Below are positions 50,883 to 59,727 of a DNA stretch of 64,000 nucleotides, piece by piece. The notes under the pieces are model-generated. The model did no database searches. It was not told the DNA's origin and saw only the letters and a list, made by a program, of their open reading frames with translations. Source of the stretch: Spirochaetales bacterium. GTDB taxonomy: Bacteria > Spirochaetota > Spirochaetia > UBA9216. The DNA lies in NCBI GenBank assembly GCA_016342585.1, contig JAEINK010000002.1, forward strand, positions 1 to 64,000. The letters run 5' to 3'. The first letter of the stretch is position 1. Each line of letters begins with the position of its first letter. A program made the position numbers and the translations under genes.

Positions 50883-52405
50883 CCTATCGAATTTCTATAC
50901 TCTTTCGGGGGTAAACCATTAACCTTCTTAAAAATTGAAGAGAAATAGGTTGCATTCTCGTATCCTACTTTTTCGGCAATATCACTTGTTTTTAAATTCG
51001 TTTTTACTAGAAGTTCTCGAGCTTTTTCCATACGTATCTCTGTGAGGTAATCCCAGATTTTAATGCCCGTTTCTTCCTTAAAAATTCTGGATAAATAGTT
51101 CCGGCTTACTGATAGATGAGTTCCAATCTGATCAAGAGTAATATTTTCACTATAGTGTTCCTTTATGAACTCTTTAGTCCGGGGAATAAATCTTGAAAGC
51201 CGCTCTTCGAAATTCCTGCTGGAAAGAGAGAGGATGCTTGTACATATTTTTAAAATATATCCGGTAAGTTCTGAACTGGTTTTAAACTCCTTTATTCGTT
51301 CCATGGATAGTTTTTTCAATTCTTCCGGTATAGAAAAAGATGGCAATTCTCTCTCCATTTGGCTTCTCACAAGAATAAGGAGGGTTAAACAAAATCCATA
51401 ATACGCTTCGAGATCTATTCCTGCGCCGGCTCTCATTCTGTTTTCCAGATTTCTCAGGTAGGTATGTAATTTTTTCTGATCCTGCATCTTTAGGATGGCC
51501 ATAAATGAGCGCATTTCCTCTTCTTCGGCAGGAAGTGTTCCCTGGATTTCAATATCGGGAGTATAAAAGAGGGGCGACGAATCCTCATAAAATGAAAGGG
51601 CATTTAATATCCCTATTTCACGATAGGCCGGAATCAGATCTCCAGGCTCATTATAAATTCTGCTGATACCCATAAAAATTTCAAGTCCGGTAAGTAATTT
51701 AAGCTTATCGATAAAACTAACACCTGTTGAATGTGAAACAGGGGCCCCGATAAGAAGCCATTCACGGGGCGCAATAATGAGAATGAATACCTGTCCAGAG
51801 ATCACTTTTTCCCAGGTTTCCCTGATAAGTCCAGAGAGGATTGTCTGGTCCAGGCTATGATCCTGAAATAGGAGTGATATGAGTTGAAATTCGCTGAACC
51901 ACCCCTCCATACCAAGTTCCATTATTTTCTTGTGAAAAGGTCCGGCTTTTTCCGGATGAAATAATCGTCTCTTAAGGTATGTTTCACAGGCTAAATTGGT
52001 TTTTATCTTTTTTAACCGCTGCTCTTCTCTCTCCTCTTCGATTTCGACAACGGCCTGATTAAGCATGATTTCTAATTTACTTTCATCAATTGGTTTTAGT
52101 ATATATCCGGTAATTCCACAGCTGAATGCTTTTCGTGCGTATTCAAAATCACCAAATGCACTTAAAACAATTATTTTTGTTGTCGAAGAAATACTTCTAA
52201 TCTCTTTGATTAATGTAAGGCCATCCATCAGGGGCATCTGTATGTCTGTTATGATGAGTTCCGGGCGGGAATCTTTAAATATTTCAAGGGCACTTTCTCC
52301 ATTCTCCGCTTTACCGACAATATGGATGTTCATGGAATCCCAATCAATAATTTTAGCGAGATAGTTCAGAGTGAGTTTTTCATCATCCACAAGTAGAACT
52401 TTCAA
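50879..52405 (-). CDS. AraC-type response regulator (YesN/HptR-like)
   Basis: 508 residues. N-terminal receiver: LKVLLVDDEKLTLNYLA, acceptor Asp near residue 54 in IITDIQMPLMDGL, and KPIDESK. A long middle region of unknown fold follows. The C-terminal AraC domain has LDQIGTHLSVSRNYLSRIFKEE and TSDIAEKVGYENATYFSSIFKK. I chose the TTG at 52405: GAGGG lies about nine bases upstream and it overlaps the kinase stop as TTGA, so translation is coupled. Starting earlier would add 15 poor residues. It likely activates the adjacent importer operon. Confidence 0.9.
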   Translation of the reverse strand: MKVLLVDDEKLTLNYLAKIIDWDSMNIHIVGKAENGESALEIFKDSRPELIITDIQMPLMDGLTLIKEIRSISSTTKIIVLSAFGDFEYARKAFSCGITGYILKPIDESKLEIMLNQAVVEIEEEREEQRLKKIKTNLACETYLKRRLFHPEKAGPFHKKIMELGMEGWFSEFQLISLLFQDHSLDQTILSGLIRETWEKVISGQVFILIIAPREWLLIGAPVSHSTGVSFIDKLKLLTGLEIFMGISRIYNEPGDLIPAYREIGILNALSFYEDSSPLFYTPDIEIQGTLPAEEEEMRSFMAILKMQDQKKLHTYLRNLENRMRAGAGIDLEAYYGFCLTLLILVRSQMERELPSFSIPEELKKLSMERIKEFKTSSELTGYILKICTSILSLSSRNFEERLSRFIPRTKEFIKEHYSENITLDQIGTHLSVSRNYLSRIFKEETGIKIWDYLTEIRMEKARELLVKTNLKTSDIAEKVGYENATYFSSIFKKVNGLPPKEYRNSIG

Positions 52406-54105
52406 TTGGAATTTCCCTCGGGCAGGTGAAGAAAAACACTGCATCCGCATCCTGTACTGGAAGTTATTTCTAATCCGAAATGTTGGCCAAATTGCAGGTT
52501 TATTCGTTCCTGCACATTTTTCAACCCTATTTTACTGCTCCTTTTTCTTGGAGAGTCCCGGAGTCCCTCCTTTATTTCGGTTAGCTTTTCCTGGGAAATG
52601 CCTTTTCCATTATCTGTAATCAGTATTGCTACTCCTCCGGTTTCCCTGGCAACGGTAATATCGATTTTCTTTTTAATTTTCCCTTCAAATCCGTGTATTA
52701 TTGAATTCTCTACGATTGGCTGGATTAGAAGTTTCAATATTGGTACCCGGGCAAGATCTTCCGGGCATTCGATCCCGTAGGTAAACTGGTCGGGAAAGCG
52801 GTATGATTGAATGGTCAGAAATTTTTCTACAAAGTCCAACTCTTCTTTGAGTGGAACCAGTTCCCACGGATTGTACATTCCATACCGCAGGATTTCTCCC
52901 AGTACTGTTGTAATTTTCCTTATATCCTCTCCCCTGTTATCGATGGTCAGGGATTTTATGGATTGCAGAGTATTGAATAGAAAATGAGGATTAATCTGTT
53001 CCTGAAGGGCAAACAACTGTGTTTCCCTGATACTTTCCTGATAATGATTGATATGATGAATCATACTATCAATGCTTTTTCCCAAAGCAAGTAATTCAGT
53101 TGTGGCTTCGATATCGGACAGACCTAAATAGAAATTTCCTTGACCAATCTCTTTCATTCTTCCGGCCATCTCCTCCAGGGGTTGTGATATTTTCATAGAT
53201 AACCGTGCGGCTATAAGAAGGGTTATTATGATGGCAAACACGGTTCCCAGGATAAAAATATAGATTAGCAGGTTCAAGTCCCTGAGGATTTCTTTTTGGG
53301 GTAGAAAGGCCGCCAGGTGCCATCCCGTCAGGGCAGATACGGTTTGAACAAGCATATACTCACCATTTCGGGCGAAGAGTTCGGCTCCATCAATAGATTG
53401 ATCATCTGAATTGAGGCCTTTCAAATCATCAAAGATTGGTTTCCCCTCAATATCATAGATCATAATTGAGCTGTTTTTTACAGGAATCATATATCTGGTA
53501 AGGTTCTTTAGTTCTATTATATTAAGATTACATAAGATTCCGGCACTTTCAGTATGCAGGTTTTGATTGTCTCCTGTTTTAATAGGAAGGATAATTGAAA
53601 CGACTTCATTATCACCTCCTCCTCGAGTATAATAATCCTCATTATGGGGGTCCAGGAAAAAAGCATCCTTTAATACACGGCCTTTCAGGGAAATCCAGGT
53701 CTGTTGATAGAAATTATAGTCCTGTCGTACGGGTTTTCCTGTTCCTATCACAGAATACCCAACCTTATTCAGAAGGATAATATCCCTGATTTCCGGGTGA
53801 TCCAAAGCAAGATTCTGCAGGAAATCAACAGCTCTCCAGGCATACCCTGCCTTTGATCTCTCCGAGGCACTTCTTATCACATCACTTTCCGCGGCAACTT
53901 TCATAAGGGAGAGGATTTGTAGCAAATAATGATCTACTTCCCTGCTGGTGGATGTAATGATCTCTTTGGAGTAATTTTCTGCATTCCGAGTGAGTACATT
54001 TGCAAAATAGAGGACCATGACAATGGAGAATAAAAAGAGAACAAGGATTATCATAAGTGAAAACCGAACCTGTATCTGGTTCTTGAGGGAAAACTTGAAA
54101 TCCAT
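52402..54105 (-). CDS. YesM-type sensor histidine kinase with extracellular sensor domain
   Basis: 567 residues: a membrane helix near 15-35, an extracellular Cache-like domain to about residue 280, a second helix, HAMP (near 310-360), then QEQINPHFLFNTLQSIKSL with the phospho-acceptor histidine near 371, and a HATPase region with QPIVENSIIHGFEG and ITDNGKGIS. It senses an external ligand, perhaps through the binding lipoprotein encoded next to its partner. It is divergent from the AfuABC-type operon and overlaps its response regulator gene by four bases. Confidence 0.9.
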   Translation of the reverse strand: MDFKFSLKNQIQVRFSLMIILVLFLFSIVMVLYFANVLTRNAENYSKEIITSTSREVDHYLLQILSLMKVAAESDVIRSASERSKAGYAWRAVDFLQNLALDHPEIRDIILLNKVGYSVIGTGKPVRQDYNFYQQTWISLKGRVLKDAFFLDPHNEDYYTRGGGDNEVVSIILPIKTGDNQNLHTESAGILCNLNIIELKNLTRYMIPVKNSSIMIYDIEGKPIFDDLKGLNSDDQSIDGAELFARNGEYMLVQTVSALTGWHLAAFLPQKEILRDLNLLIYIFILGTVFAIIITLLIAARLSMKISQPLEEMAGRMKEIGQGNFYLGLSDIEATTELLALGKSIDSMIHHINHYQESIRETQLFALQEQINPHFLFNTLQSIKSLTIDNRGEDIRKITTVLGEILRYGMYNPWELVPLKEELDFVEKFLTIQSYRFPDQFTYGIECPEDLARVPILKLLIQPIVENSIIHGFEGKIKKKIDITVARETGGVAILITDNGKGISQEKLTEIKEGLRDSPRKRSSKIGLKNVQERINLQFGQHFGLEITSSTGCGCSVFLHLPEGNSN

Positions 54106-54203
54106 TCGCAGAGTATATCATAACTTCATTTTATAAATATTATCTTTTCTTTCAATTTATTACTCTCTTTGTCAAAAGACCACCCTTTGGTGATTATATT
54201 TCT

Positions 54204-54232
54204 TTGACAGCTTTAGGAATGGGGCTTAGGAT
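54204..54232 (+). promoter_or_regulatory. Promoter of the AfuABC/FbpABC-type operon
   Basis: TTGACA (54204-54209) and TAGGAT (54227-54232) are 17 bases apart, about 27 bases before the start codon. CACC-CTTT-GGTG (54181-54192) just upstream is a small dyad and a possible regulator site. Confidence 0.6.
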
Positions 54233-54258
54233 AATCTCAAAATGAAAGGAGAAAAGAT

Positions 54259-55290
54259 ATGAAAAGATTTATGTTGATTGCTGTAATTCTTGTATCACTC
54301 ATTGCCCTGCCGTTGTTTGCAGCAGGTGAACAGGAAGGGGCAGATTCGATGGAGTATAAGGTCCTTCACATGTATACGGCCCTGGATACAGAAGAAGCCA
54401 AGTTGTATATAGATGCTTTCACCGAAAGCACCGGTATTGAGGTTGAATATGTACGAATGGGATCCGGAGAGGTATTAGCCAGGATCGAGGCTGAGAAAGA
54501 AAATCCTCAGGCCAGCGTCTGGTTTGGTGGTTCCAATACTTCTCATATAAATGCTGCGGAGAAAGGGCTTCTTGCTCCTTATACCCCCAATATTGATTTC
54601 ACCCTCTCCTCAGAACTTCACGCTGCCGATCATAAATGGAATGGCTTTTATACCGGAGCAATAGGGTTTGTATCCAATAAGGAATTCCTTGAAAAAAATG
54701 GACTGACACCTCCGGACTCCTGGGCCGATCTTCTTGACCCCGCCTACAGAGGGCAGATTGAAATGGCCTATCCGTATACCTCGGGTACTGCCTATACCAC
54801 CTGGGCAACAAGAATTCAGATGCTTGGCATGCCCGGTGCTCTGGATTGGTGGGAGAAATTTGATGCGAATATAAACCAGTACACCAAGTCCGGTACTGCC
54901 TGTATTGCCCGTGTTGGTCTGGGTGAAGCATCTGTGGGAATCTCCTTCTCTCATGATATTTTAGCAAAGGGTATTGCCCAGGGTTATCCTGTGGTCCTTT
55001 CATTTCCTTCTGAGGGAACAGGTTATGAGGTTGGTGCAATTTCAATGATTAAGGGTGGAACATCTGAAAAAGAGTCCGTTGAAGCAGCCATGTTTATCGA
55101 CTGGATCTATTCGACCGAGGCTCAGAATCTTTTCAAAGCCTACTTTAGAATCCCTGTTAATCCCAATGCTGAAATCGCAGAAGGAGCACTGAAACTCAGT
55201 GATATCACCTTGATCGAATACGATGCGATTACTGCCGGAATTGAAAAAGATTCCAATGTAACAGCATGGCGAGATCGGATCGGAAAATAA
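54259..55290 (+). CDS. ABC transporter substrate-binding protein, AfuA/FbpA-like
   Basis: 343 residues, signal peptide ending PLFAAGEQEGAD (spirochaete style). The mature protein reads LHMYTALDTEEAKLYIDAFTESTGIEVEYVRMGSGEVLARIEAEKENPQ, WFGGSNTSHINAAEKGLL and AYPYTSGTAYTTWATRIQMLG. The paired tyrosines typical of iron-binding FbpA are not apparent near the expected C-lobe site, so a ferric role is doubtful. The AfuA branch binds hexose phosphates, and other relatives take phosphonates or thiamine. AAAGGAG precedes the ATG. First gene of a three-gene importer. Confidence 0.85.
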   Translation: MKRFMLIAVILVSLIALPLFAAGEQEGADSMEYKVLHMYTALDTEEAKLYIDAFTESTGIEVEYVRMGSGEVLARIEAEKENPQASVWFGGSNTSHINAAEKGLLAPYTPNIDFTLSSELHAADHKWNGFYTGAIGFVSNKEFLEKNGLTPPDSWADLLDPAYRGQIEMAYPYTSGTAYTTWATRIQMLGMPGALDWWEKFDANINQYTKSGTACIARVGLGEASVGISFSHDILAKGIAQGYPVVLSFPSEGTGYEVGAISMIKGGTSEKESVEAAMFIDWIYSTEAQNLFKAYFRIPVNPNAEIAEGALKLSDITLIEYDAITAGIEKDSNVTAWRDRIGK

Positions 55291-55321
55291 TCCATTCGTA
55301 TCCTGGGATTTCTCTAAGAAC

Positions 55322-55361
55322 AATCTGCTGTCTGTCTGATGGAGAGGCGGCAGATTTTTTT
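55322..55361 (+). terminator. Attenuator-like terminator between binding protein and permease genes
   Basis: AATCTGCTG (55322-55330) pairs with CGGCAGATT (55348-55356), one G-U pair, followed by a run of seven T. Being inside the operon it should allow partial read-through into the permease gene. Confidence 0.75.
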
Positions 55362-55387
55362 CTACCAATCTACTTTTGAGGTTAACA

Positions 55388-57079
55388 ATGACTGCAGTAA
55401 AAAACGCAGGTAAAGCCAGTCTTACTGATTTTAAGAAACTTTTAAAGGAGCCCGGGCTGCTCCTGACTATTTTAATACTTTTTTACCTGTTGATAATATT
55501 TGTCATTTTCCCGATTTATCAGGTACTAAAAACCAGTTTAGTTTATGAAGGAAGTCTGGGATTTGGAAATTATGTTCAGATTTTAAAACAGAGTTACTAT
55601 ATAAAACCATTTCTAAACAGTATGCTTCTGGGGGTAATAACAGCCACCCTTGGCACCTTTGTGGGATTTGTGTTTGCCTATGCAATTACACGAACCCCCA
55701 TGCCGGGAAAGAAATTTATGAGGCTCGTGGCGACATTTCCAATCGTCTCGCCTCCCTTTGTTGTCGCTCTTGCCTGTATCCTTCTCTTTGGAAGATCCGG
55801 TATATTTGCCAATTTTTTTGGAGACATCTATGGTTTGAAGGGACTTGTTATAGTCGAAGTCATAGCCTATGCACCGACGGCCTTTCTGGCTTTGGTCGGT
55901 GTCCTCCATGCCATAGACCCGGCCCTGGAAGAGGCCTCATTAAACCTTGGAGCCTCCAGGCTGAAGGTTTTCGCCACCGTTACATTTCCGCTGGCTACTC
56001 CCGGTATCGTGAGTGCCTGGCTTCTGGTGTTCATACAATCAATTGCTGATTTTGGAAATCCCATGATTATCTCCGGTAATTTCTCGGTTCTGTCTGTTCA
56101 GGCCTACCTGCAGATTACCGGAATGTTTGATCTTTCCAGAGGAGCGACTTTAGCGATTCTCCTGCTGCTCCCTACCGTTTCAGCATATTTTTTACAGAAG
56201 TATCTTCTGTCAAAGAAATCATATGTCACTGTTACCGGGAAGCCTACCTCCGCCACTATAAAAAATCTGGAGTGGTATATTAAACTTCCTGTTTATTCCC
56301 TATGCCTTTTATTCACTGGGATGGTTCTTTTATTTTATGGAATGGTCGTATATGGATCGTTTCAAACATTGTGGGGCGTTAATTCAACTCTTACCCTTAA
56401 GAATTATGTAATCATGTGGGAGATAGGAAAAAACTATATAATCGATTCGCTTACCATATCGGCCATAGCGACACCAATCGCAGGAATCATGGGAATGTTT
56501 TTTGCCTATCTTTTTACCAGAAAAAAATTCCCGGGAAAGAACCTTATGGAATTCTCTTCCATGCTCACCTTTGCTGTTCCTGGAACGGTCATCGGAATAG
56601 GATATGTTATTGCTTTTAATAAGGTTTCTTTCCTTATGCCGGTAACCCTGACCGGAACTGGTTTTATAATCATTGTCCTGCTTGTATTTAGAAATATGCC
56701 CGTAGGAATTCGAAATGGAATTGCTGCTCTCCAACAGATTGACCCTTCTATTGAGGAGGCTTCCATAGATCTTGGGGCGGACAGCAGCACCACTTTCAGG
56801 AAAATTACTCTACCGATGATAACACCGGCTTTTTTCTCCGGTCTCGTTTATACCTTTGTCCGTTCAATGACGGCCATCAGTGCCATAATCTTCGTGGTAT
56901 CGGGGAAATGGAATCTGATTACAGTCGCGATACTTGGATTCGTTGATAACAGCCAGTATGCCCAGGCGGCAGCCATGAGTATTCTCCTGATAGCTATTGT
57001 CGTAATAGCACTTGGAGTAATTAAAACAATTACCGACAGACTCGGCCGGGGAATGACCGTCGTAAAAGTCGTGGAATAG
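55388..57079 (+). CDS. ABC transporter permease, fused two-domain (AfuB/FbpB-like)
   Basis: A 563-residue membrane protein with two tandem permease domains of six helices each. Each has an EAA loop: ALEEASLNLGASRLKVFATVTFPLA (first half) and SIEEASIDLGADSSTTFRKITLPMI (second half). Such fusions occur in the FbpB/AfuB/PhnU families and make a complete channel from one gene. ATG 55388 is preferred since GAGG lies six bases upstream; the 55376 start adds four residues without a site. Confidence 0.9.
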   Translation: MTAVKNAGKASLTDFKKLLKEPGLLLTILILFYLLIIFVIFPIYQVLKTSLVYEGSLGFGNYVQILKQSYYIKPFLNSMLLGVITATLGTFVGFVFAYAITRTPMPGKKFMRLVATFPIVSPPFVVALACILLFGRSGIFANFFGDIYGLKGLVIVEVIAYAPTAFLALVGVLHAIDPALEEASLNLGASRLKVFATVTFPLATPGIVSAWLLVFIQSIADFGNPMIISGNFSVLSVQAYLQITGMFDLSRGATLAILLLLPTVSAYFLQKYLLSKKSYVTVTGKPTSATIKNLEWYIKLPVYSLCLLFTGMVLLFYGMVVYGSFQTLWGVNSTLTLKNYVIMWEIGKNYIIDSLTISAIATPIAGIMGMFFAYLFTRKKFPGKNLMEFSSMLTFAVPGTVIGIGYVIAFNKVSFLMPVTLTGTGFIIIVLLVFRNMPVGIRNGIAALQQIDPSIEEASIDLGADSSTTFRKITLPMITPAFFSGLVYTFVRSMTAISAIIFVVSGKWNLITVAILGFVDNSQYAQAAAMSILLIAIVVIALGVIKTITDRLGRGMTVVKVVE

Positions 57080-57090
57080 GAAGGAATAAT

Positions 57091-58176
57091 ATGTGTAAGG
57101 ATTTTCTTGTATTAAAACAACTTGTGAAGGAATTCGGCTCCGGGAATGATATTTTTCGGGCAGTGGATGAGGTTAACCTTACAGTTGACGAGGGTGAGTT
57201 GATCACCTTACTCGGTCCCTCGGGCTGTGGAAAAACGACAACCTTAAGGATGATAGCTGGATTTCATACACCCTCGGGTGGAGAGATTTTCATTGATGGA
57301 GAAGAGGTTAGTTCTATCCCGCCCAATAAGCGCCCCACCTCCATGGTATTTCAGAATTATGCCCTCTTTCCTCATATGACGGTGAAGGAGAATGTTGCCT
57401 ATGGCCTCAAAATACGAAAGGACAGTAAGCAGGAGGTTGAGCGTAAGTCAAATGATATCATAAAGCTTCTTGGTCTTGATGGACTTCAGAACAGGCAGCC
57501 TGCCCAGCTCTCGGGCGGACAGCAGCAGCGAGTTAGTCTTGCCAGGGCGATGGTCATGGAACCAAAGCTTCTTCTTTTCGATGAACCACTTTCGAATCTG
57601 GATGCGAAACTCAGGGTCTCTACCAGGTTGGAGATTAGAAAACTCCAGCAGAGGGTGGGGATCACCTCGGTCTATGTAACCCATGATCAGGAAGAGGCTA
57701 TGACCCTCTCCGATCGTGTGGTGATTATGAAGGATGGAAAGATTCAGCAGATTGGAAAGCCCGCTGAAATTTATGCTCATCCTGCCAATCTATTCGTAGC
57801 CGGTTTTATAGGAAAGGCAAATTTTCTTGAAGCGAAAGTAAAGTCAATAGATGGGGATTACTTCACTCTGGATGTTCATGGGGTTACCTGCAGGGCTCCC
57901 TACTGGAATCAAGCCGTAGCAGCAGGTGATTCGGTTGAGCTTGTGGTGCGGCCTGAGTCCATAATTCCCGAAGAACCTGATGATAAACTTCTTCAGGGTA
58001 GAATTCTGGATTCGGTATACTTTGGGTCTCATATTTTATATGAAATCCAAATCTCCCAGGATAAGGTTATTACAATTGAAGTTTCTGATCCTCAACAGCA
58101 TATCCAGTACCCCGTCGGAACCAGGGTTGGTCTTGTTTTTAAGGAAAAAAGTCTTCACGTAATTCCAAAAGAATAG
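57091..58176 (+). CDS. ABC transporter ATP-binding protein, AfuC/FbpC/PotA-like
   Basis: 361 residues. The ATPase domain has Walker [14 protein letters not shown]-loop [14 protein letters not shown], signature [16 protein letters not shown], Walker [17 protein letters not shown] and the switch histidine in [10 protein letters not shown]. Residues from about 240 form the C-terminal TOBE (regulatory) domain. AGGAAGGA precedes the ATG. It energises the fused permease. Sequence alone cannot decide between iron, hexose phosphate, phosphonate or other substrates. Confidence 0.93.
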   Translation: MCKDFLVLKQLVKEFGSGNDIFRAVDEVNLTVDEGELITLLGPSGCGKTTTLRMIAGFHTPSGGEIFIDGEEVSSIPPNKRPTSMVFQNYALFPHMTVKENVAYGLKIRKDSKQEVERKSNDIIKLLGLDGLQNRQPAQLSGGQQQRVSLARAMVMEPKLLLFDEPLSNLDAKLRVSTRLEIRKLQQRVGITSVYVTHDQEEAMTLSDRVVIMKDGKIQQIGKPAEIYAHPANLFVAGFIGKANFLEAKVKSIDGDYFTLDVHGVTCRAPYWNQAVAAGDSVELVVRPESIIPEEPDDKLLQGRILDSVYFGSHILYEIQISQDKVITIEVSDPQQHIQYPVGTRVGLVFKEKSLHVIPKE

Positions 58177-58204
58177 TTTTGAAAAAGCGGATGCAGAGAG
58201 TTAG

Positions 58205-58236
58205 CCGGAGTATTTCTATTTACAGACCTACTCCGG
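58205..58236. terminator. Possible terminator between convergent genes
   Basis: CCGGAGTA (58205-58212) pairs perfectly with TACTCCGG (58229-58236) around a 16-base loop, placed between the ATPase gene end and the DUF6941-like gene end. The flanks are only mildly T-rich, so efficiency is doubtful. Confidence 0.45.
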
Positions 58237-58239
58237 TAA

Positions 58240-58656
58240 TTACCTTTCGTTTATATCGAGCGAAATATCACAAATCGTCTCGAGAATATTACCCTGTTTC
58301 AGGAATGAGAGATAGACAACCAGTTTTCCCGGTCCTGGTATATGGAGAGGCTCCATCTTCGTTACTAGGTTAATCTGCCTTTTCGTGATTTTCGATGCAT
58401 CTATGGGCATGTTCACTTCAGGAAGTCTTGTATCATAATTATCCATTGAGAACTTCATCTTAATGCTATCGAAGATATCCGAATCATCAATAATCAGTTT
58501 GATAAAAAGACCGAGGGGTTTATTCATGGGCCATTTTACCGGCTTGCCGGGTTGGGAGGCGAAATTCAGCTCGTCACCATAGACACCCATGAGTGAGTGT
58601 TTATTTCCAATTTCTGCTCTGATATCATCACAGAATAAAAAATCTTTAATTTGCAT
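58240..58656 (-). CDS. Small protein resembling DUF6941
   Basis: 138 residues, no signal peptide or membrane segment. The N-terminal segment FLFCDDIRAEIGNKHSLMGVYGD is the recognisable part and resembles the DUF6941 family, whose role is unknown. The rest looks like a beta-rich domain (PGPGKLVVYLSFLK, TICDISLDINE). It lies 88 bases downstream of the polyprenyl synthase gene on the same strand and may be read from the same transcript. No clear ribosome site precedes the ATG. Confidence 0.55.
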   Translation of the reverse strand: MQIKDFLFCDDIRAEIGNKHSLMGVYGDELNFASQPGKPVKWPMNKPLGLFIKLIIDDSDIFDSIKMKFSMDNYDTRLPEVNMPIDASKITKRQINLVTKMEPLHIPGPGKLVVYLSFLKQGNILETICDISLDINER

Positions 58657-58744
58657 GGGAGTAGTATTACACGGAAGTTCTTTAGTGTAAACAGAAGATC
58701 GTAAGGGGTATCTAATCTAAGGTTGATAGAAGGGCTGGGGAGAA

Positions 58745-59722
58745 TTACTGTTCCCGGGATTTAAGACCTTGTATGATTCCTGCAAGAGTTTTCTGTTCCC
58801 TGAAATCGAATTCAGACAGAAGGTTTAAACTCTCTTCTCTGAAAGACTCGGCAATCTCTCCGGCCTTCAGGGCGAAACCGTTCGATACTACCTTTCTCCG
58901 GATTATCCCGCCCAACCCGATTCTGAATTTTGAGCTGCACATCCTGGTGATCGAGGGATTTCCTGATTCCAGAGCTAAAATCAGAGGGAGGGTAGGTATT
59001 CCCTCACGAAGGTCCTTACCCACAGCCTTTCCGAGTTTATCCTTTGTCCCTGTGTAGTCCAGGATATCATCTTCGATCTGAAAACCCATCCCAAAATTCT
59101 TGCCTACCAGAAACATTTTCTCTGCCGTTTCACCGGATGCACCCCCGAGAAGTGCACCCACCTTGCAGGCCAGTGAAAAGAGTACTGCTGTTTTTCCATT
59201 AATTCTGTTGAAATAATCTTCTCTGCTGATGAAATAATCACCCTTACCCGCATCCTGTTCGATTTCACTTAAACATAAAGCACGGGAGGTTCTATTCATC
59301 TCATCTATCATTTTCTTATCGTGTGCATATGAGGCGAGTTCCAGGGCACGCAGAAGGATATAATCCCCGCTCAATACAGCCCTTTTTATCCCGATATTTG
59401 AATTGAGGGTTTGTACCCCCCGCCTTTCATTGGCCTGATCGATGATATCATCATGGATCAGGGCTGCTATATGGACCAGTTCTATTGCCGCGGCTGTACT
59501 ATACAGAAAGGGGGATTTCTCTTCCTTTGGTTTATTACCTGCTCCGGAGGCCAGAATTACAAAAGCCGGCCGGAGCATTTTCCCCGGGGAGTTGAACATC
59601 GGTTCCAGATCTTCACGAATGAAGGTAGGTGAATCGTTTAATACATCCACCATTATTTCAGAGATCTGAGATAAATCTTCTTTCATTTCCGGAAAAGAGT
59701 CCCAGAACCGATGCAGCTTCAA
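58745..59722 (-). CDS. Polyprenyl diphosphate synthase (trans-type)
   Basis: 325 residues with both aspartate-rich motifs of trans-prenyltransferases: HDDIID (FARM region, in IHDDIIDQANERRG) and QIEDDILDYTG (SARM). GKMLRPAFVIL and GKTAVLFSLACKVGALLGG are further family segments. It elongates isoprenyl chains, giving a quinone or carrier-lipid tail; chain length is not told by sight. The TTG start overlaps the region just after the NADH dehydrogenase stop, five bases apart, so the two are co-transcribed. In Listeria, a similar gene (dmkB) supplies the quinone for extracellular electron transfer. Confidence 0.9.
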   Translation of the reverse strand: MKLHRFWDSFPEMKEDLSQISEIMVDVLNDSPTFIREDLEPMFNSPGKMLRPAFVILASGAGNKPKEEKSPFLYSTAAAIELVHIAALIHDDIIDQANERRGVQTLNSNIGIKRAVLSGDYILLRALELASYAHDKKMIDEMNRTSRALCLSEIEQDAGKGDYFISREDYFNRINGKTAVLFSLACKVGALLGGASGETAEKMFLVGKNFGMGFQIEDDILDYTGTKDKLGKAVGKDLREGIPTLPLILALESGNPSITRMCSSKFRIGLGGIIRRKVVSNGFALKAGEIAESFREESLNLLSEFDFREQKTLAGIIQGLKSREQ

Positions 59723-59727
59723 CTCTA

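Noticed and set aside
54259..58176. A ferric iron importer as a firm call
   Set aside because: The family includes iron, hexose phosphate, phosphonate and other carriers. The binding protein lacks an evident tyrosine pair, and the sensor neighbours point elsewhere.
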